Translations under genes and position numbers: made by a program
IMG/VR virus record: IMGVR_UViG_3300006875_000150
Span: 1-24,955 of that record
DNA length: 24,955 nt
Reading direction: 5' to 3' (one strand)
From: a virus
Shown here: positions 1 to 6,080 of the stretch, piece after piece
Position numbering within the stretch: the first letter of the stretch is position 1
How the letters are laid out: each line of letters opens with the position of its first letter
The notes under the pieces: generated by a model
Databases searched by the model: none
Told to the model about the DNA's origin: nothing
What the model saw: the letters and a program-made list of their open reading frames with translations, nothing else

Positions 1-318
1 GACCTCATGGTTCCGGCACGGTCCAACGACATGATCGTGGGCTTCCCTCTGGACATCGCACGCTACGCGATCATCCTGACGGTGATGGCCAAGATGACTG
101 GCTTCGAGCCACGCTACGTCTACATGCCATCCTCCAACTCCCACATCTACAAGAACTGCTACGACATCGCTGAGGAGCTGATCGCTCGTGAGTCCCGCCC
201 AGAGTGTCGTCTCCTCCTGAACCAGCGTGAGTACACGAGCTGGGATGACGTGCAGCTGGATGACCTCGGCATCTCCAACTACCAGCCTCACGACGCCATC
301 AAGGTGGCGGTCAACTAG
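1..318 (+). CDS. ThyA-superfamily enzyme, C-terminal part; probable dCMP hydroxymethylase
   Basis: The reading frame is open from base 1 and ends at the TAG at 316-318, so only the last 105 residues are present. They align without gaps to the C-terminal part of thymidylate synthase: an RSND phosphate-binding stretch, GFPLDIARYA matching GLPFNIASYA, SHIY matching the conserved THLY/HIY, and a YQPHDAIK ending like YDPHPGIK. The Asn that selects dUMP (Asn177 in E. coli ThyA) is Asp here (codon 52-54). It is established that dCMP hydroxymethylases such as T4 gp42 carry Asp at this position, and that N177D ThyA accepts dCMP. I therefore infer a dCMP hydroxymethylase using methylene-tetrahydrofolate, feeding 5-hydroxymethyl-dCTP synthesis, rather than a thymidylate synthase. 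The catalytic Cys lies upstream of the window. Family assignment is firm; the substrate is inferred from one residue. Confidence 0.85.
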   Translation, partial: DLMVPARSNDMIVGFPLDIARYAIILTVMAKMTGFEPRYVYMPSSNSHIYKNCYDIAEELIARESRPECRLLLNQREYTSWDDVQLDDLGISNYQPHDAIKVAVN

Positions 319-345
319 TGTGACGGTTGGAGAAGTAGCACAAGG
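319..345 (+). repeat. Intergenic repeat, copy 1 (imperfect palindrome)
   Basis: This 27-nt element starts directly after the stop codon of the ThyA-family gene and matches 1178-1204 at 24 of 27 positions. It begins TGTGAC and ends GCACAAGG. The TGTG and CACA arms pair around a central TT/AA pair, giving an imperfect hairpin. It is followed by a weak hairpin (AGGCC...GGCCT, 343-361), a -10-like box and an ATG, the same order as in copy 2. Confidence 0.75.
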
Positions 346-372
346 CCTGTGTCACTGGCCTCGCTGAGGTCG

Positions 373-378
373 TATATT
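373..378 (+). promoter_or_regulatory. Candidate -10 box TATATT
   Basis: TATATT fits the bacterial -10 consensus at five of six positions. No -35 element is obvious. An ATG follows after 6 nt (385), so a transcript from here would start at or next to that ATG. The longer gene at 429 lies 50 nt downstream. The position mirrors the TATGAT box at 1231 relative to the intergenic repeat. Confidence 0.45.
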
Positions 379-384
379 AGGTAC

Positions 385-432
385 ATGAGGGATGAGACCC
401 TCACCTTTCACAAACCACACTTCAAACCATGA
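385..432 (+). CDS. Possible 15-codon leader peptide
   Basis: A short reading frame begins at the ATG 6 nt after the TATATT box and ends in a TGA that overlaps the next start as ATGA (429-432). The spacing matches the start of the real gene at 1243 in the second cassette copy. Either this is a tiny leaderless peptide that couples translation to the 69-aa gene, or it is the remnant of a lost gene, or it is chance. Its length gives no coding statistics, so the call rests on architecture only. Confidence 0.25.
   Translation: MRDETLTFHKPHFKP
386..403 (+). other. Perfect 6-bp hairpin
   Basis: TGAGGG (386-391) pairs with CCCTCA (398-403) around a 6-nt loop. No T-run follows, so it is not a standard terminator. 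It could be an operator or an mRNA structure controlling the 429 gene. Confidence 0.4.
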
Positions 433-638
433 CCGTCATCACCAAGCTCCCCAACCGCGCCCCCAAGCATGGCGCTGGTGAGGTTGCCTGCGGCAAGGGC
501 CGCACCGGTTCCATGACTCCCGCTGCCGGCCTCGGCAAGCAGATGGTTCGGAACCTCGAGGAAGTCGTCAAGAACTACAAGGAGCAGGTCAAGGCTGACC
601 GCCGTCAAGCCGCTCTGGACCGCCTCGCCGGCCTCTGA
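429..638 (+). CDS. Small basic protein of unknown function
   Basis: This 69-aa product is Lys/Arg-rich with a glycine-rich N-terminal half (residues about 15-35) and a charged, probably helical C-terminus (LEEVVKNYKEQVKADRRQAALDRL). It looks like a small nucleic-acid-binding or accessory protein, but I recognise no family. The ATG at 429 overlaps the end of the possible 15-codon leader and no clear Shine-Dalgarno sequence precedes it. A strong intrinsic terminator follows 20 nt after the stop, so this gene closes a transcription unit. The antisense frame across it is a shadow. The reading frame is convincing from its position and codon use; the function is unknown. Confidence 0.65.
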   Translation: MTVITKLPNRAPKHGAGEVACGKGRTGSMTPAAGLGKQMVRNLEEVVKNYKEQVKADRRQAALDRLAGL

Positions 639-658
639 TCCTCTCCGCAATCCATACC

Positions 659-679
659 GCCCCCGCAAGGGGGCTTTTT
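659..679 (+). terminator. Intrinsic terminator
   Basis: GCCCCC (659-664) and GGGGGC (669-674) form a perfect 6-bp GC stem closed by a GCAA tetraloop, followed by TTTTT (675-679). It sits just after the 69-aa gene and ends 3 nt before the next ATG, so that gene needs readthrough or another start signal. Confidence 0.9.
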
Positions 680-682
680 CGC

Positions 683-1177
683 ATGAAGAAAACGCCCGAT
701 CTGACCGCTCGCATGGAGCGCTTCCGTGACGTGCTGCGTGTGAACCTGAATCACTCGATCTTGGACTACGGCGGGGCCAAGCGGGACTTCTACCTGCACT
801 TCCACGAGATCAAGATCGATACAGGACTCTGCACTGCGGATTCGCTCGTGAAGCCGAAGACACGTGACCACTTCTACCGCCCCGAGGCCTTCTTCAAGGT
901 CTTCGTGGAGCGTCCTGAGCTGGTCGACGACGAGCTCTTCCCCGCGATCTACACCGAGCTGTGCAAGACCGTTCGCGTCTCGAAGGAGGAGAACAACTTC
1001 CTCAGCCGTCGCTTCGATGACGTGCTCACCTCACGCCTCTACGAGCACGCGGACATGGATCTGCTGCGCAGGGACGGCAACCGCCACTGGAAATTCGCAA
1101 TTCCGTGCGAAACCAACCTCCTGCCTGTGCCTGCATTCATGGAGGAGATAGAACGCAACATTCTGGGCAGATCATGA
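683..1177 (+). CDS. Conserved-looking phage protein of unknown function
   Basis: This frame encodes 164 aa of mixed charge, mostly helical in appearance, with no signal peptide or membrane segment and no motif I recognise. It has an aromatic-rich stretch (DFYLHFHEIK, residues about 35-44). The ATG at 683 lies 3 nt after the T-run of the upstream terminator, and no Shine-Dalgarno sequence is visible. An internal ATG at 713 (MERFRDVLRV) is an alternative start. The gene ends in TGA directly before the second copy of the 27-nt intergenic repeat and its terminator, so it appears to be a one-gene transcription unit. The whole frame has normal codon use and I am fairly sure it is coding; I can assign no role. 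Confidence 0.75.
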   Translation: MKKTPDLTARMERFRDVLRVNLNHSILDYGGAKRDFYLHFHEIKIDTGLCTADSLVKPKTRDHFYRPEAFFKVFVERPELVDDELFPAIYTELCKTVRVSKEENNFLSRRFDDVLTSRLYEHADMDLLRRDGNRHWKFAIPCETNLLPVPAFMEEIERNILGRS

Positions 1178-1204
1178 TGTGACAGTTGAAGAAGTGGCAC
1201 AAGG
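1178..1204 (+). repeat. Intergenic repeat, copy 2 (imperfect palindrome)
   Basis: This is the second copy of the 27-nt element at 319-345 and again starts on the base after a stop codon. It can fold into a stem with two mismatches and a GAAG tetraloop: TGTG-A-CA-G-TT pairs with AA-G-TG-G-CACA. Its last bases overlap the following terminator stem. Confidence 0.75.
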
Positions 1205-1224
1205 GCTCCGAAAGGGGCCCTTTT
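1203..1224 (+). terminator. Intrinsic terminator
   Basis: GGGCTCC (1203-1209) pairs with GGGGCCC (1214-1220) through six Watson-Crick pairs and one G-U pair, with a GAAA tetraloop, followed by TTTT (1221-1224). A -10 box for the next gene begins 7 nt later. Confidence 0.88.
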
Positions 1225-1230
1225 CTGCTG

Positions 1231-1236
1231 TATGAT
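1231..1236 (+). promoter_or_regulatory. Candidate -10 box TATGAT
   Basis: TATGAT differs from TATAAT at one position. It lies between a terminator and the ATG at 1243, with 6 nt between box and start codon, so the predicted mRNA is leaderless or nearly so. No -35 is clear. Confidence 0.55.
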
Positions 1237-1242
1237 TACTAC

Positions 1243-1437
1243 ATGAGCAAAACACCCACCATGCAAACCAACGCTACTCTCGGCATCCTCAACCTTGACG
1301 AGATGACCGAGAAACAACTCCGCTCCCTGCAGGAGCGTGGCCACATCGCTCGCCGCTGGGGTGCCGTCTGGGGCATGAAGCAGAGCGAGTTCTGGGCTCT
1401 CACTGCCAAAGGCGAACAACTCTGGACCCTCGCTTGA
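1243..1437 (+). CDS. Small protein of unknown function, 64 aa
   Basis: The ATG at 1243 is chosen because it lies 6 nt after the TATGAT box and just beyond the terminator; an upstream in-frame ATG at 1186 would read through both. An internal ATG at 1261 is possible. The product is soluble, with a segment LDEMTEKQLRSLQERGHIARRWG that suggests a helical DNA- or protein-binding element, and a Trp-rich C-terminal half. It resembles the small winged-helix-like or accessory proteins common in phage early regions, but no family is identifiable. Its TGA is followed after 2 nt by the next ATG, so the two genes are cotranscribed. Confidence 0.6.
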   Translation: MSKTPTMQTNATLGILNLDEMTEKQLRSLQERGHIARRWGAVWGMKQSEFWALTAKGEQLWTLA

Positions 1438-1439
1438 TC

Positions 1440-1640
1440 ATGACTCACATCTACATCGTCGAGGCTCGTGGTTCTGACTACTACGACGACCTCGTGTTCC
1501 ACTCCGCCTACGCCAACGAGGCGGATGCTGAGCTCAAGGCTGCAACGCTGAGGGCCATGGTCGAAGATGATGATGACGCCTGCTTCGCCGGCGATCCTGT
1601 CTACGATCAAGTCACTGTCTCCAAAGTCATCCTCCACTAA
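1440..1640 (+). CDS. Small acidic protein of unknown function, 66 aa
   Basis: The ATG at 1440 is preferred to the in-frame TTG at 1434. The start lies 2 nt after the preceding stop. The product is acidic, with a beta-strand-like opening (THIYIVEARGS), a helix (ANEADAELKAATLRAMVE) and a run of four Asp. This layout resembles small phage proteins that begin with a 'xVYVVE' strand followed by a helix, but those have no assigned role. It belongs to the short operon that starts at 1243 and probably continues into the 110-aa gene 6 nt downstream. Function unknown. Confidence 0.6.
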   Translation: MTHIYIVEARGSDYYDDLVFHSAYANEADAELKAATLRAMVEDDDDACFAGDPVYDQVTVSKVILH

Positions 1641-1646
1641 ACCACA

Positions 1647-1979
1647 ATGGACACCAACGCCGCTTTCGCTGAGTTCGAAGCCCACTGGAACGCAGGACGC
1701 GCTCCAAAGGTCGAGAAAGTCGAGACCACACAGCAGATCCAGTTCAACCGCACCGCTGCCGCCCCCGCCGTGGGTCGGCCTCTGACTCAACGTCAGATGG
1801 CTGAGGCCGTTCGCACCGGCAAGCAGCTCAAGGAAGCGGACGACTTGATCGGCGCACAAGTCGGCCTCGGTGCCCTCGCTCTGTACTGTGGAGCAGCTTG
1901 CACCGCTCCTCTCGGTCTGGCTCTCCTCGGAGTCACCGTCGCGGCTCGCCACATGATCGCCTCTGGTGTGAAAGACTGA
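1647..1979 (+). CDS. Putative single-span membrane protein, 110 aa
   Basis: Residues 1-70 are polar, and a helical segment (RQMAEAVRTGKQLKEADDLIG) precedes a hydrophobic, Ala/Leu/Gly/Cys-rich stretch (residues about 72-100). That stretch could form one long transmembrane helix or a helical hairpin. There is no N-terminal signal peptide, so if membrane-inserted it would probably have the N-terminus inside. The gene lies 6 nt after the preceding stop and ends 41 nt before the topoisomerase gene. A holin or membrane-anchored accessory role is possible but unsupported, because no lysis gene is adjacent. The ATG at 1647 is the only good start. Confidence 0.6.
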   Translation: MDTNAAFAEFEAHWNAGRAPKVEKVETTQQIQFNRTAAAPAVGRPLTQRQMAEAVRTGKQLKEADDLIGAQVGLGALALYCGAACTAPLGLALLGVTVAARHMIASGVKD

Positions 1980-2002
1980 GGTGACCGTCACCGAGTGACC
2001 AC

Positions 2003-2008
2003 TACACT
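2003..2008 (+). promoter_or_regulatory. Candidate -10 box TACACT
   Basis: TACACT lies 12 nt before the ATG of the topoisomerase gene. The same hexamer in the context CTACACT also precedes the genes at 4162 and 9376. The predicted transcript would have a 5-6 nt leader. No -35 is obvious. Confidence 0.5.
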
Positions 2009-2020
2009 CCAAACACACAC

Positions 2021-4027
2021 ATGCCGAAACGAAGCGTGAAAGAGAACGTGGTGCCAGTCAATCTGGCCAACCAGATGAAGGAGGACTACGGCGACTACGC
2101 GATGGCCGTGCTCCTCGGCCGAGCGATCCCTGACCTCTACGACGGCCTGAAGCCTGCGGCGAGGAGAATCCTCCAGACGATGATCGAGGAGGGTCTCACC
2201 CCTGAGAAGAAGTTCGTCAAGTGCGCTCGCGTCACCGGCCTCACACTCGCCTACTACCACCCACAAGGCAGTTGCTACGGCACTCTGGTCAACATGGCCA
2301 CCGAGTGGAACAACAACGTTCCGTGGGTGAACGGCCATGGCAACTTCGGTTCCTCCGTCGATGGACCTGCAGCTGAGCGCTACACGGAGGCGAAGCTCCG
2401 TCCCTCAGCAGTGGAACTGCTGCTTCAGGACCGTGCCACGTGGGACACACGACCGAACTACGACGGTTCTCGTCAGGAGGCTGCGCGCTTCAACACTGCA
2501 GTGCCTTCGATCCTCCTCAACGGAGACGCTGGCATCGCAGTGGGCTTCGCCACAACGCTCGCACCGCACAACCTGCGTGACGTCGTGAAGGCAACCACGC
2601 TCGCTGCGACTGGAAACATCAAGAAAGCGCGGGAACTCCTGCTCCCTGACTTCCCCACAGGATGCGAGATCGTTCAGGATGAGAATCTACTTACTTACAC
2701 TCAGACTGGTAGCGGCAGCATTCGCTGTCGAGCACGCTACGAGGTCTCTACGCAGAAGCGTGAGGGTCGGGCGAAGGATCGAGGAGTGGTCACGTTTACA
2801 AACCTACCGCCTCGGATCAACCCTGAAAAACTGGGTGAACAGATCAAGGAAGCCCTCGAGAAGGGGCGAATCGACGGAATCGCAGAAGTCATCGATGAGT
2901 CTGATCTCTCCGGAGACCGTGTCAGTGTTGTTGCGAAGCCCGGTGTGGACGCTGAACAGCTGGCTCAGCAACTCTTCGCAACCACCGATCTTGACACTCG
3001 CTATTCGGCAAAGACGCTGGTTATTGACGGTACGCGACCGGTCGAGCTCTCGCCAGTTGACATTTGTCAGAGATGGTTCGAGTGGAGACTGGGTCGCCTG
3101 GAAGTCAAGTTCAAGCACGAGCTTGACCTGAAGGAGGCACGCCTCGAGATCGTTCGTGGCTTCCTCAAGGCGATCGACAAGATCGATGCCGTCATCAAGA
3201 TCATCCGCGCTTCGGCCACACCGAAGGATGCTCTCACCACACTGGTGACGACCCGCACGCTGAAGTTCACACCGGACCAAGCCAGAGCCATCCTCGAGAT
3301 GAAGCTGCGGCAACTCACCGGCCTGGACCGTGAGGAACTCCTCGCTGAGGAGCAGGAACTCATCTCCACTGTGGCAGAGCTGGAGAACCTGGTGAAGAGC
3401 AAGGACGCACGGAAGACGTGGGCACTCGCTCAGATGGAGGAGCTTGCGAAGCGCCACGGAGAGCGCAGGAGGTCGCCCCTGGTTGGGCCTCCGGCAGGGT
3501 TTGTGAAGGCAACCTCATCCACCGCGGCAAAGCGCGACCAGGGACCCAGGACGGCTCGCCCGCGGTTCATGGTGGTGGACCAACGCAAAGGCACAGTGAC
3601 CCAAGCCAAGGGACCACGCGGTGCTCTGGTGCTGGACCAGAAGGACAAGGTGGTGTTCCTCACGCAGGACGGTCTCCTCAAGAAGGTGCCTGCCACGTTC
3701 AAGGGACCCATCGCCGACTCCTACACGGGTGTGGTGCTGGCCAAGAGGGAGGCGGAGGTTTCCCTCAGGAAGTACCTGATGGTGTTCAAGCTCGAAGGGC
3801 AGCTCAAGGCTCTGACCCTCAGCGGTGAGGATCTGTGCAAGACCACGAGCAAGGGCAAGAGCGCTCTCCCTGAGGGAGCAGAGCTCGTGCATTTCGGAGA
3901 GGATGGCTACACCGTGGAGTTCAAATCGAAGCGGAAGAAGCCGATGCAGATCACACTGGCCACCGCCAAGGCGGGTCGACCAGGTGCAAAGGGCAACAAG
4001 GTCGCCAGTCTGGATGAGCTCGCGTGA
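2021..4027 (+). CDS. Type IIA DNA topoisomerase subunit A (GyrA/ParC-like)
   Basis: This 668-aa protein is the DNA breakage-reunion subunit of a type II topoisomerase. It opens with GRAIPDLYDGLKPAARRIL (residues 33-51), the classic GyrA/ParC N-terminal signature. It carries the active-site motif AAERYTEAKL with catalytic Tyr121 and preceding Arg120 (as Tyr122/Arg121 in E. coli GyrA), and PSILLNGDAGIAVGFAT, the winged-helix/tower region. The long coiled-coil region with EMKLRQLTGLDREEL follows at about residues 430-470. The C-terminal part (about 500-668) is shorter than the six-bladed GyrA beta-pinwheel, and I see no clear GyrA box (QRRGGKG), so it may act more like a topoisomerase IV or T4-type enzyme than a supercoiling gyrase. 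The ATPase (B) subunit is not in the window and must lie elsewhere or be supplied by the host. A TACACT box lies just upstream, and the gene is probably a single transcription unit. Confidence 0.93.
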   Translation: MPKRSVKENVVPVNLANQMKEDYGDYAMAVLLGRAIPDLYDGLKPAARRILQTMIEEGLTPEKKFVKCARVTGLTLAYYHPQGSCYGTLVNMATEWNNNVPWVNGHGNFGSSVDGPAAERYTEAKLRPSAVELLLQDRATWDTRPNYDGSRQEAARFNTAVPSILLNGDAGIAVGFATTLAPHNLRDVVKATTLAATGNIKKARELLLPDFPTGCEIVQDENLLTYTQTGSGSIRCRARYEVSTQKREGRAKDRGVVTFTNLPPRINPEKLGEQIKEALEKGRIDGIAEVIDESDLSGDRVSVVAKPGVDAEQLAQQLFATTDLDTRYSAKTLVIDGTRPVELSPVDICQRWFEWRLGRLEVKFKHELDLKEARLEIVRGFLKAIDKIDAVIKIIRASATPKDALTTLVTTRTLKFTPDQARAILEMKLRQLTGLDREELLAEEQELISTVAELENLVKSKDARKTWALAQMEELAKRHGERRRSPLVGPPAGFVKATSSTAAKRDQGPRTARPRFMVVDQRKGTVTQAKGPRGALVLDQKDKVVFLTQDGLLKKVPATFKGPIADSYTGVVLAKREAEVSLRKYLMVFKLEGQLKALTLSGEDLCKTTSKGKSALPEGAELVHFGEDGYTVEFKSKRKKPMQITLATAKAGRPGAKGNKVASLDELA

Positions 4028-4095
4028 GATCTCAGTGTCCCACTTCTCCGAGGAAACTCAGAGAACCGCAGAGCTGAGAAGCACTTTTCGGGGGC

Positions 4096-4105
4096 GGGTA
4101 AAACC
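4096..4105 (+). promoter_or_regulatory. Recurrent motif GGGTAAAACC, copy 1, overlapping a hairpin
   Basis: Identical decamers occur at 5851 and 23011, and a variant at 13521, each upstream of a gene start. Here it overlaps a perfect hairpin (AACCAC 4102-4107, GAT loop, GTGGTT 4111-4116) and lies 56 nt before the ATG at 4162. The rest of the 134-nt gap 4028-4161 shows no convincing terminator for the topoisomerase gene. Confidence 0.5.
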
Positions 4106-4135
4106 ACGATGTGGTTCACTGGGCCCCCAGCCCAC

Positions 4136-4141
4136 TACACT
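4136..4141 (+). promoter_or_regulatory. Candidate -10 box TACACT
   Basis: TACACT in the context CACTACACT lies 20 nt before the ATG at 4162, 30 nt after the GGGTAAAACC motif. A GGAG at 4148-4151 gives the downstream gene a usable Shine-Dalgarno sequence. Confidence 0.45.
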
Positions 4142-4161
4142 GGACCTGGAGACTGAGACTC

Positions 4162-4704
4162 ATGGAAATCATCTATCCGGTCGATCGTTTGCTAGCCAAT
4201 CCGAAGATCTTCTTCGCGATCGCAGCACACATCGGCGGACCCGACGCACCCACGATCAAGGATCTCTTTTACGAGCTGATCGAGGCTGACATCAACGACT
4301 CAGAACCAGACGAGATAGAATTCCACGCCACCGAGGCCTGCTTCCGCGAGTCGCCCGACGAACCTGGCGTGATCCAAGTGATCCTCGATACAGGCACAGC
4401 TGCAGAGCTCCGGCCTCAGGGCGAGTACGTGGCTGGCATCTCCAACGAAGACGAGATGGCGATCACATCCACGATGTACCGCCGCCTCGTGACTGCCATC
4501 GAGGAGAGCAAGCCGGAGTTCGCAGGAGACATCGTGCTCTGCGACCCACCAATGCCCTCGAACCAGTACCTCCGCTCCGATGACGGAGACTTCTTCAGTG
4601 GGTCGTTCCACCTGCTCTCAGACCCTGATAGAATGTTTGGGTTCAAGATCGAGGTGATCGACATCGCAACCGACCAACTCAAAGCAACCGTGTTCAACGA
4701 CTGA
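4162..4704 (+). CDS. Acidic protein of unknown function, 180 aa
   Basis: The ATG at 4162 is chosen over the upstream in-frame ATG at 4111 because a GGAG lies 10 nt before it and the upstream stretch covers a hairpin and a promoter box. The product is acidic and soluble with alternating strands and helices (for example EPGVIQVILDTGTAAELR and FKIEVIDIATDQLKATVF). It has no signal peptide, membrane segment or motif I recognise. It starts a three-gene operon: the next gene begins 1 nt after its TGA, and that one overlaps a third. The operon carries the GGGTAAAACC motif upstream, which is shared with virion genes, so a virion-associated or late role is possible, but that is inference from regulation only. 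Confidence 0.75.
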   Translation: MEIIYPVDRLLANPKIFFAIAAHIGGPDAPTIKDLFYELIEADINDSEPDEIEFHATEACFRESPDEPGVIQVILDTGTAAELRPQGEYVAGISNEDEMAITSTMYRRLVTAIEESKPEFAGDIVLCDPPMPSNQYLRSDDGDFFSGSFHLLSDPDRMFGFKIEVIDIATDQLKATVFND

Positions 4705-4705
4705 G

Positions 4706-5602
4706 ATGCTCTCACGTGACTATCTAAACTACGCTGCAGGGGCTCTGAAGAATGAGCAACTGCGACTCGCAACGAAAACTGCCAACACGCGACAGAAGGT
4801 CAATGAGACCAGAAGCACCCTGAGCCGCGTCGTAGAACAGGTCTCATCCAAGCTTAATGCCTTGGATGCCATCATTGACACGATGGACAAAGAGATCGGC
4901 TCTTCAAGTGGCAGAATCGACAAGTTCATCTCCAAGTTTGACGCGTATGAGAAGTCGTTGCGTGAGGACTATGAGAAGCGGATTGCTAAGCTTGAGAAGG
5001 AAATAGAGAAGCTCCAAAAGGACCAGCCTTCCAAGGCCGAGGCGTCTGTCAATGAGGTCGTCCTTGGCAAAGCACGCACAATTGCCATCTTCGATGCGAT
5101 TCTGTCCGCCATCACCTCGTGGTCCACACACGGCGACCAGGCTTCAGACGTCGAAGCGGCATCTCAGAGCGTGGTGTTCCCCTCCGTCTACAACCGTGTC
5201 ATGAGCGGTGACGACCCTGCCTACCTCCTCGATGACGTCCCAGTGACCGCCGAGATCGTGGTGCAGCGTGGTCGTGAGTTCGTCAAGTGGATCCGCAGCG
5301 AGTGCGAGACCCACATCACCACCCCAGGCGCGTGGGAGCAGTTCGCACCAAAAGTCCAGGAGTGGTGGGTCCGTGACGCCCTGCCCCTCATCTACGGCGA
5401 GGCAGACCCCGACTGGGAAGACGACCGGCCGTTCTCCCTGGAGGAGATCGACGTGTGGCGCAACAATCCGGCAGACCGGATGATGGCGTTCCCCAAGATC
5501 CACGACGCGATGGATCTGCTGCAGAAGCATCGCAGCGAGATCTACGACTCGACTCGCATCCGCGAGTTCAACCAACACACAGCACAGACACGCCTCTCAT
5601 GA
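4706..5602 (+). CDS. Coiled-coil protein of unknown function, 298 aa
   Basis: Residues about 10-115 are rich in Glu, Lys, Leu and Asn with heptad-like spacing. They end in a strongly charged segment (EKRIAKLEKEIEKLQKDQ, about 91-108) that should form a long coiled coil. Residues about 120-298 look globular, with Trp-rich clusters (WEQFAPKVQEWWV, EEIDVWRNNP). No enzyme motif, signal peptide or transmembrane segment is seen. The start is 1 nt after the preceding stop, and the end overlaps the next ATG as ATGA, so translation of all three genes is probably coupled. A rod-like virion or scaffold-type role would fit a coiled coil followed by a globular domain, but I cannot name a family. Confidence 0.75.
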   Translation: MLSRDYLNYAAGALKNEQLRLATKTANTRQKVNETRSTLSRVVEQVSSKLNALDAIIDTMDKEIGSSSGRIDKFISKFDAYEKSLREDYEKRIAKLEKEIEKLQKDQPSKAEASVNEVVLGKARTIAIFDAILSAITSWSTHGDQASDVEAASQSVVFPSVYNRVMSGDDPAYLLDDVPVTAEIVVQRGREFVKWIRSECETHITTPGAWEQFAPKVQEWWVRDALPLIYGEADPDWEDDRPFSLEEIDVWRNNPADRMMAFPKIHDAMDLLQKHRSEIYDSTRIREFNQHTAQTRLS

Positions 5603-5856
5603 GAGTCATCAGCCCCAAGGCGTCCCACACCAAGATCGGTCCTGACCTGGTGAACAAGGTCGCCTCAACTTACGAGAAGTACGTCGAGAATCCCACACAA
5701 GCCAACCGGAAGGCCTACATGACGTGGCGCCTGCGCATCCACCTGCGGTGCAATCAGTTCATGCGTGCGGAGCTCGAGGTGGTGAATGACCACTTCAATC
5801 TGGGCCTGAACGACCGAGATCCTGGTGAAACATTCTGGGACATCGAGCCGGGGTAA
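5599..5856 (+). CDS. Small protein of unknown function, 85 aa
   Basis: The ATG at 5599 overlaps the preceding stop as ATGA; the frame is open further upstream but lies inside the previous gene. The product is helical and slightly basic in its middle (NRKAYMTWRLRIHLRCNQFMRAELEVVNDHF) with an acidic end. No motif is recognised. Its stop codon lies inside the GGGTAAAACC motif at 5851-5860 (GGG-TAA), which precedes the next gene. It is the last gene of the operon starting at 4162. The reading frame is supported by coupling and codon use; the role is unknown. Confidence 0.65.
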   Translation: MRVISPKASHTKIGPDLVNKVASTYEKYVENPTQANRKAYMTWRLRIHLRCNQFMRAELEVVNDHFNLGLNDRDPGETFWDIEPG

Positions 5857-5860
5857 AACC
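5851..5860 (+). promoter_or_regulatory. Recurrent motif GGGTAAAACC, copy 2
   Basis: This is an exact copy of the decamer at 4096 and 23011. It contains the stop codon of the 85-aa gene and ends 25 nt before the ATG at 5886. The 29-nt gap holds no other clear signal. Confidence 0.5.
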
Positions 5861-5885
5861 CTCCCAGCACTCCTAGCTCCTCCCA

Positions 5886-6080
5886 ATGCCAGATACTCCT
5901 CAGGTGGGTGGCAGCAATCTGAACTCACACTACCCCAACTACGCAGCTGCCTGGACCAGCATCGTCAATTACGACGCCAACGGCTATCCTCTCTACCGGC
6001 TTCCTCAGGTGATGCCTCCGAACCTGCGTTGCGCAGCGATCATCCCGACCGGTAGCACCTCCGTGCCTCCCGCATATTGA
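5886..6080 (+). CDS. 64-aa paralogue of the N-terminal module of the Ig-like protein
   Basis: The short product contains HYPNYAAAW followed by GYPLYRLP. The N-terminus of the 893-aa gene at 6655 has QFPNYANSA followed by GQPLYRLP at the same spacing, and both continue with a short hydrophobic strand (CAAII / AAYV). The two are related at protein level but well diverged in DNA. The gene begins 25 nt after a GGGTAAAACC motif, and its TGA overlaps the homing endonuclease ATG (TGATG). It may be a stand-alone small virion protein, or the leftover N-terminal part of an older copy of the large gene separated by the endonuclease insertion. The coding call is fair; the function is unknown. Confidence 0.6.
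   Translation: MPDTPQVGGSNLNSHYPNYAAAWTSIVNYDANGYPLYRLPQVMPPNLRCAAIIPTGSTSVPPAY

Noticed and set aside
4028-4095. A terminator after the topoisomerase gene
   Set aside because: Only weak arms (CTCAG/CTGAG with a long loop, then a short T-run after a gap) were found; this is not good enough to call.
4111-4161. Upstream in-frame start for the 180-aa gene
   Set aside because: The extra 17 residues overlap a hairpin and the TACACT box and have no ribosome binding site, whereas the ATG at 4162 has a GGAG 10 nt upstream.
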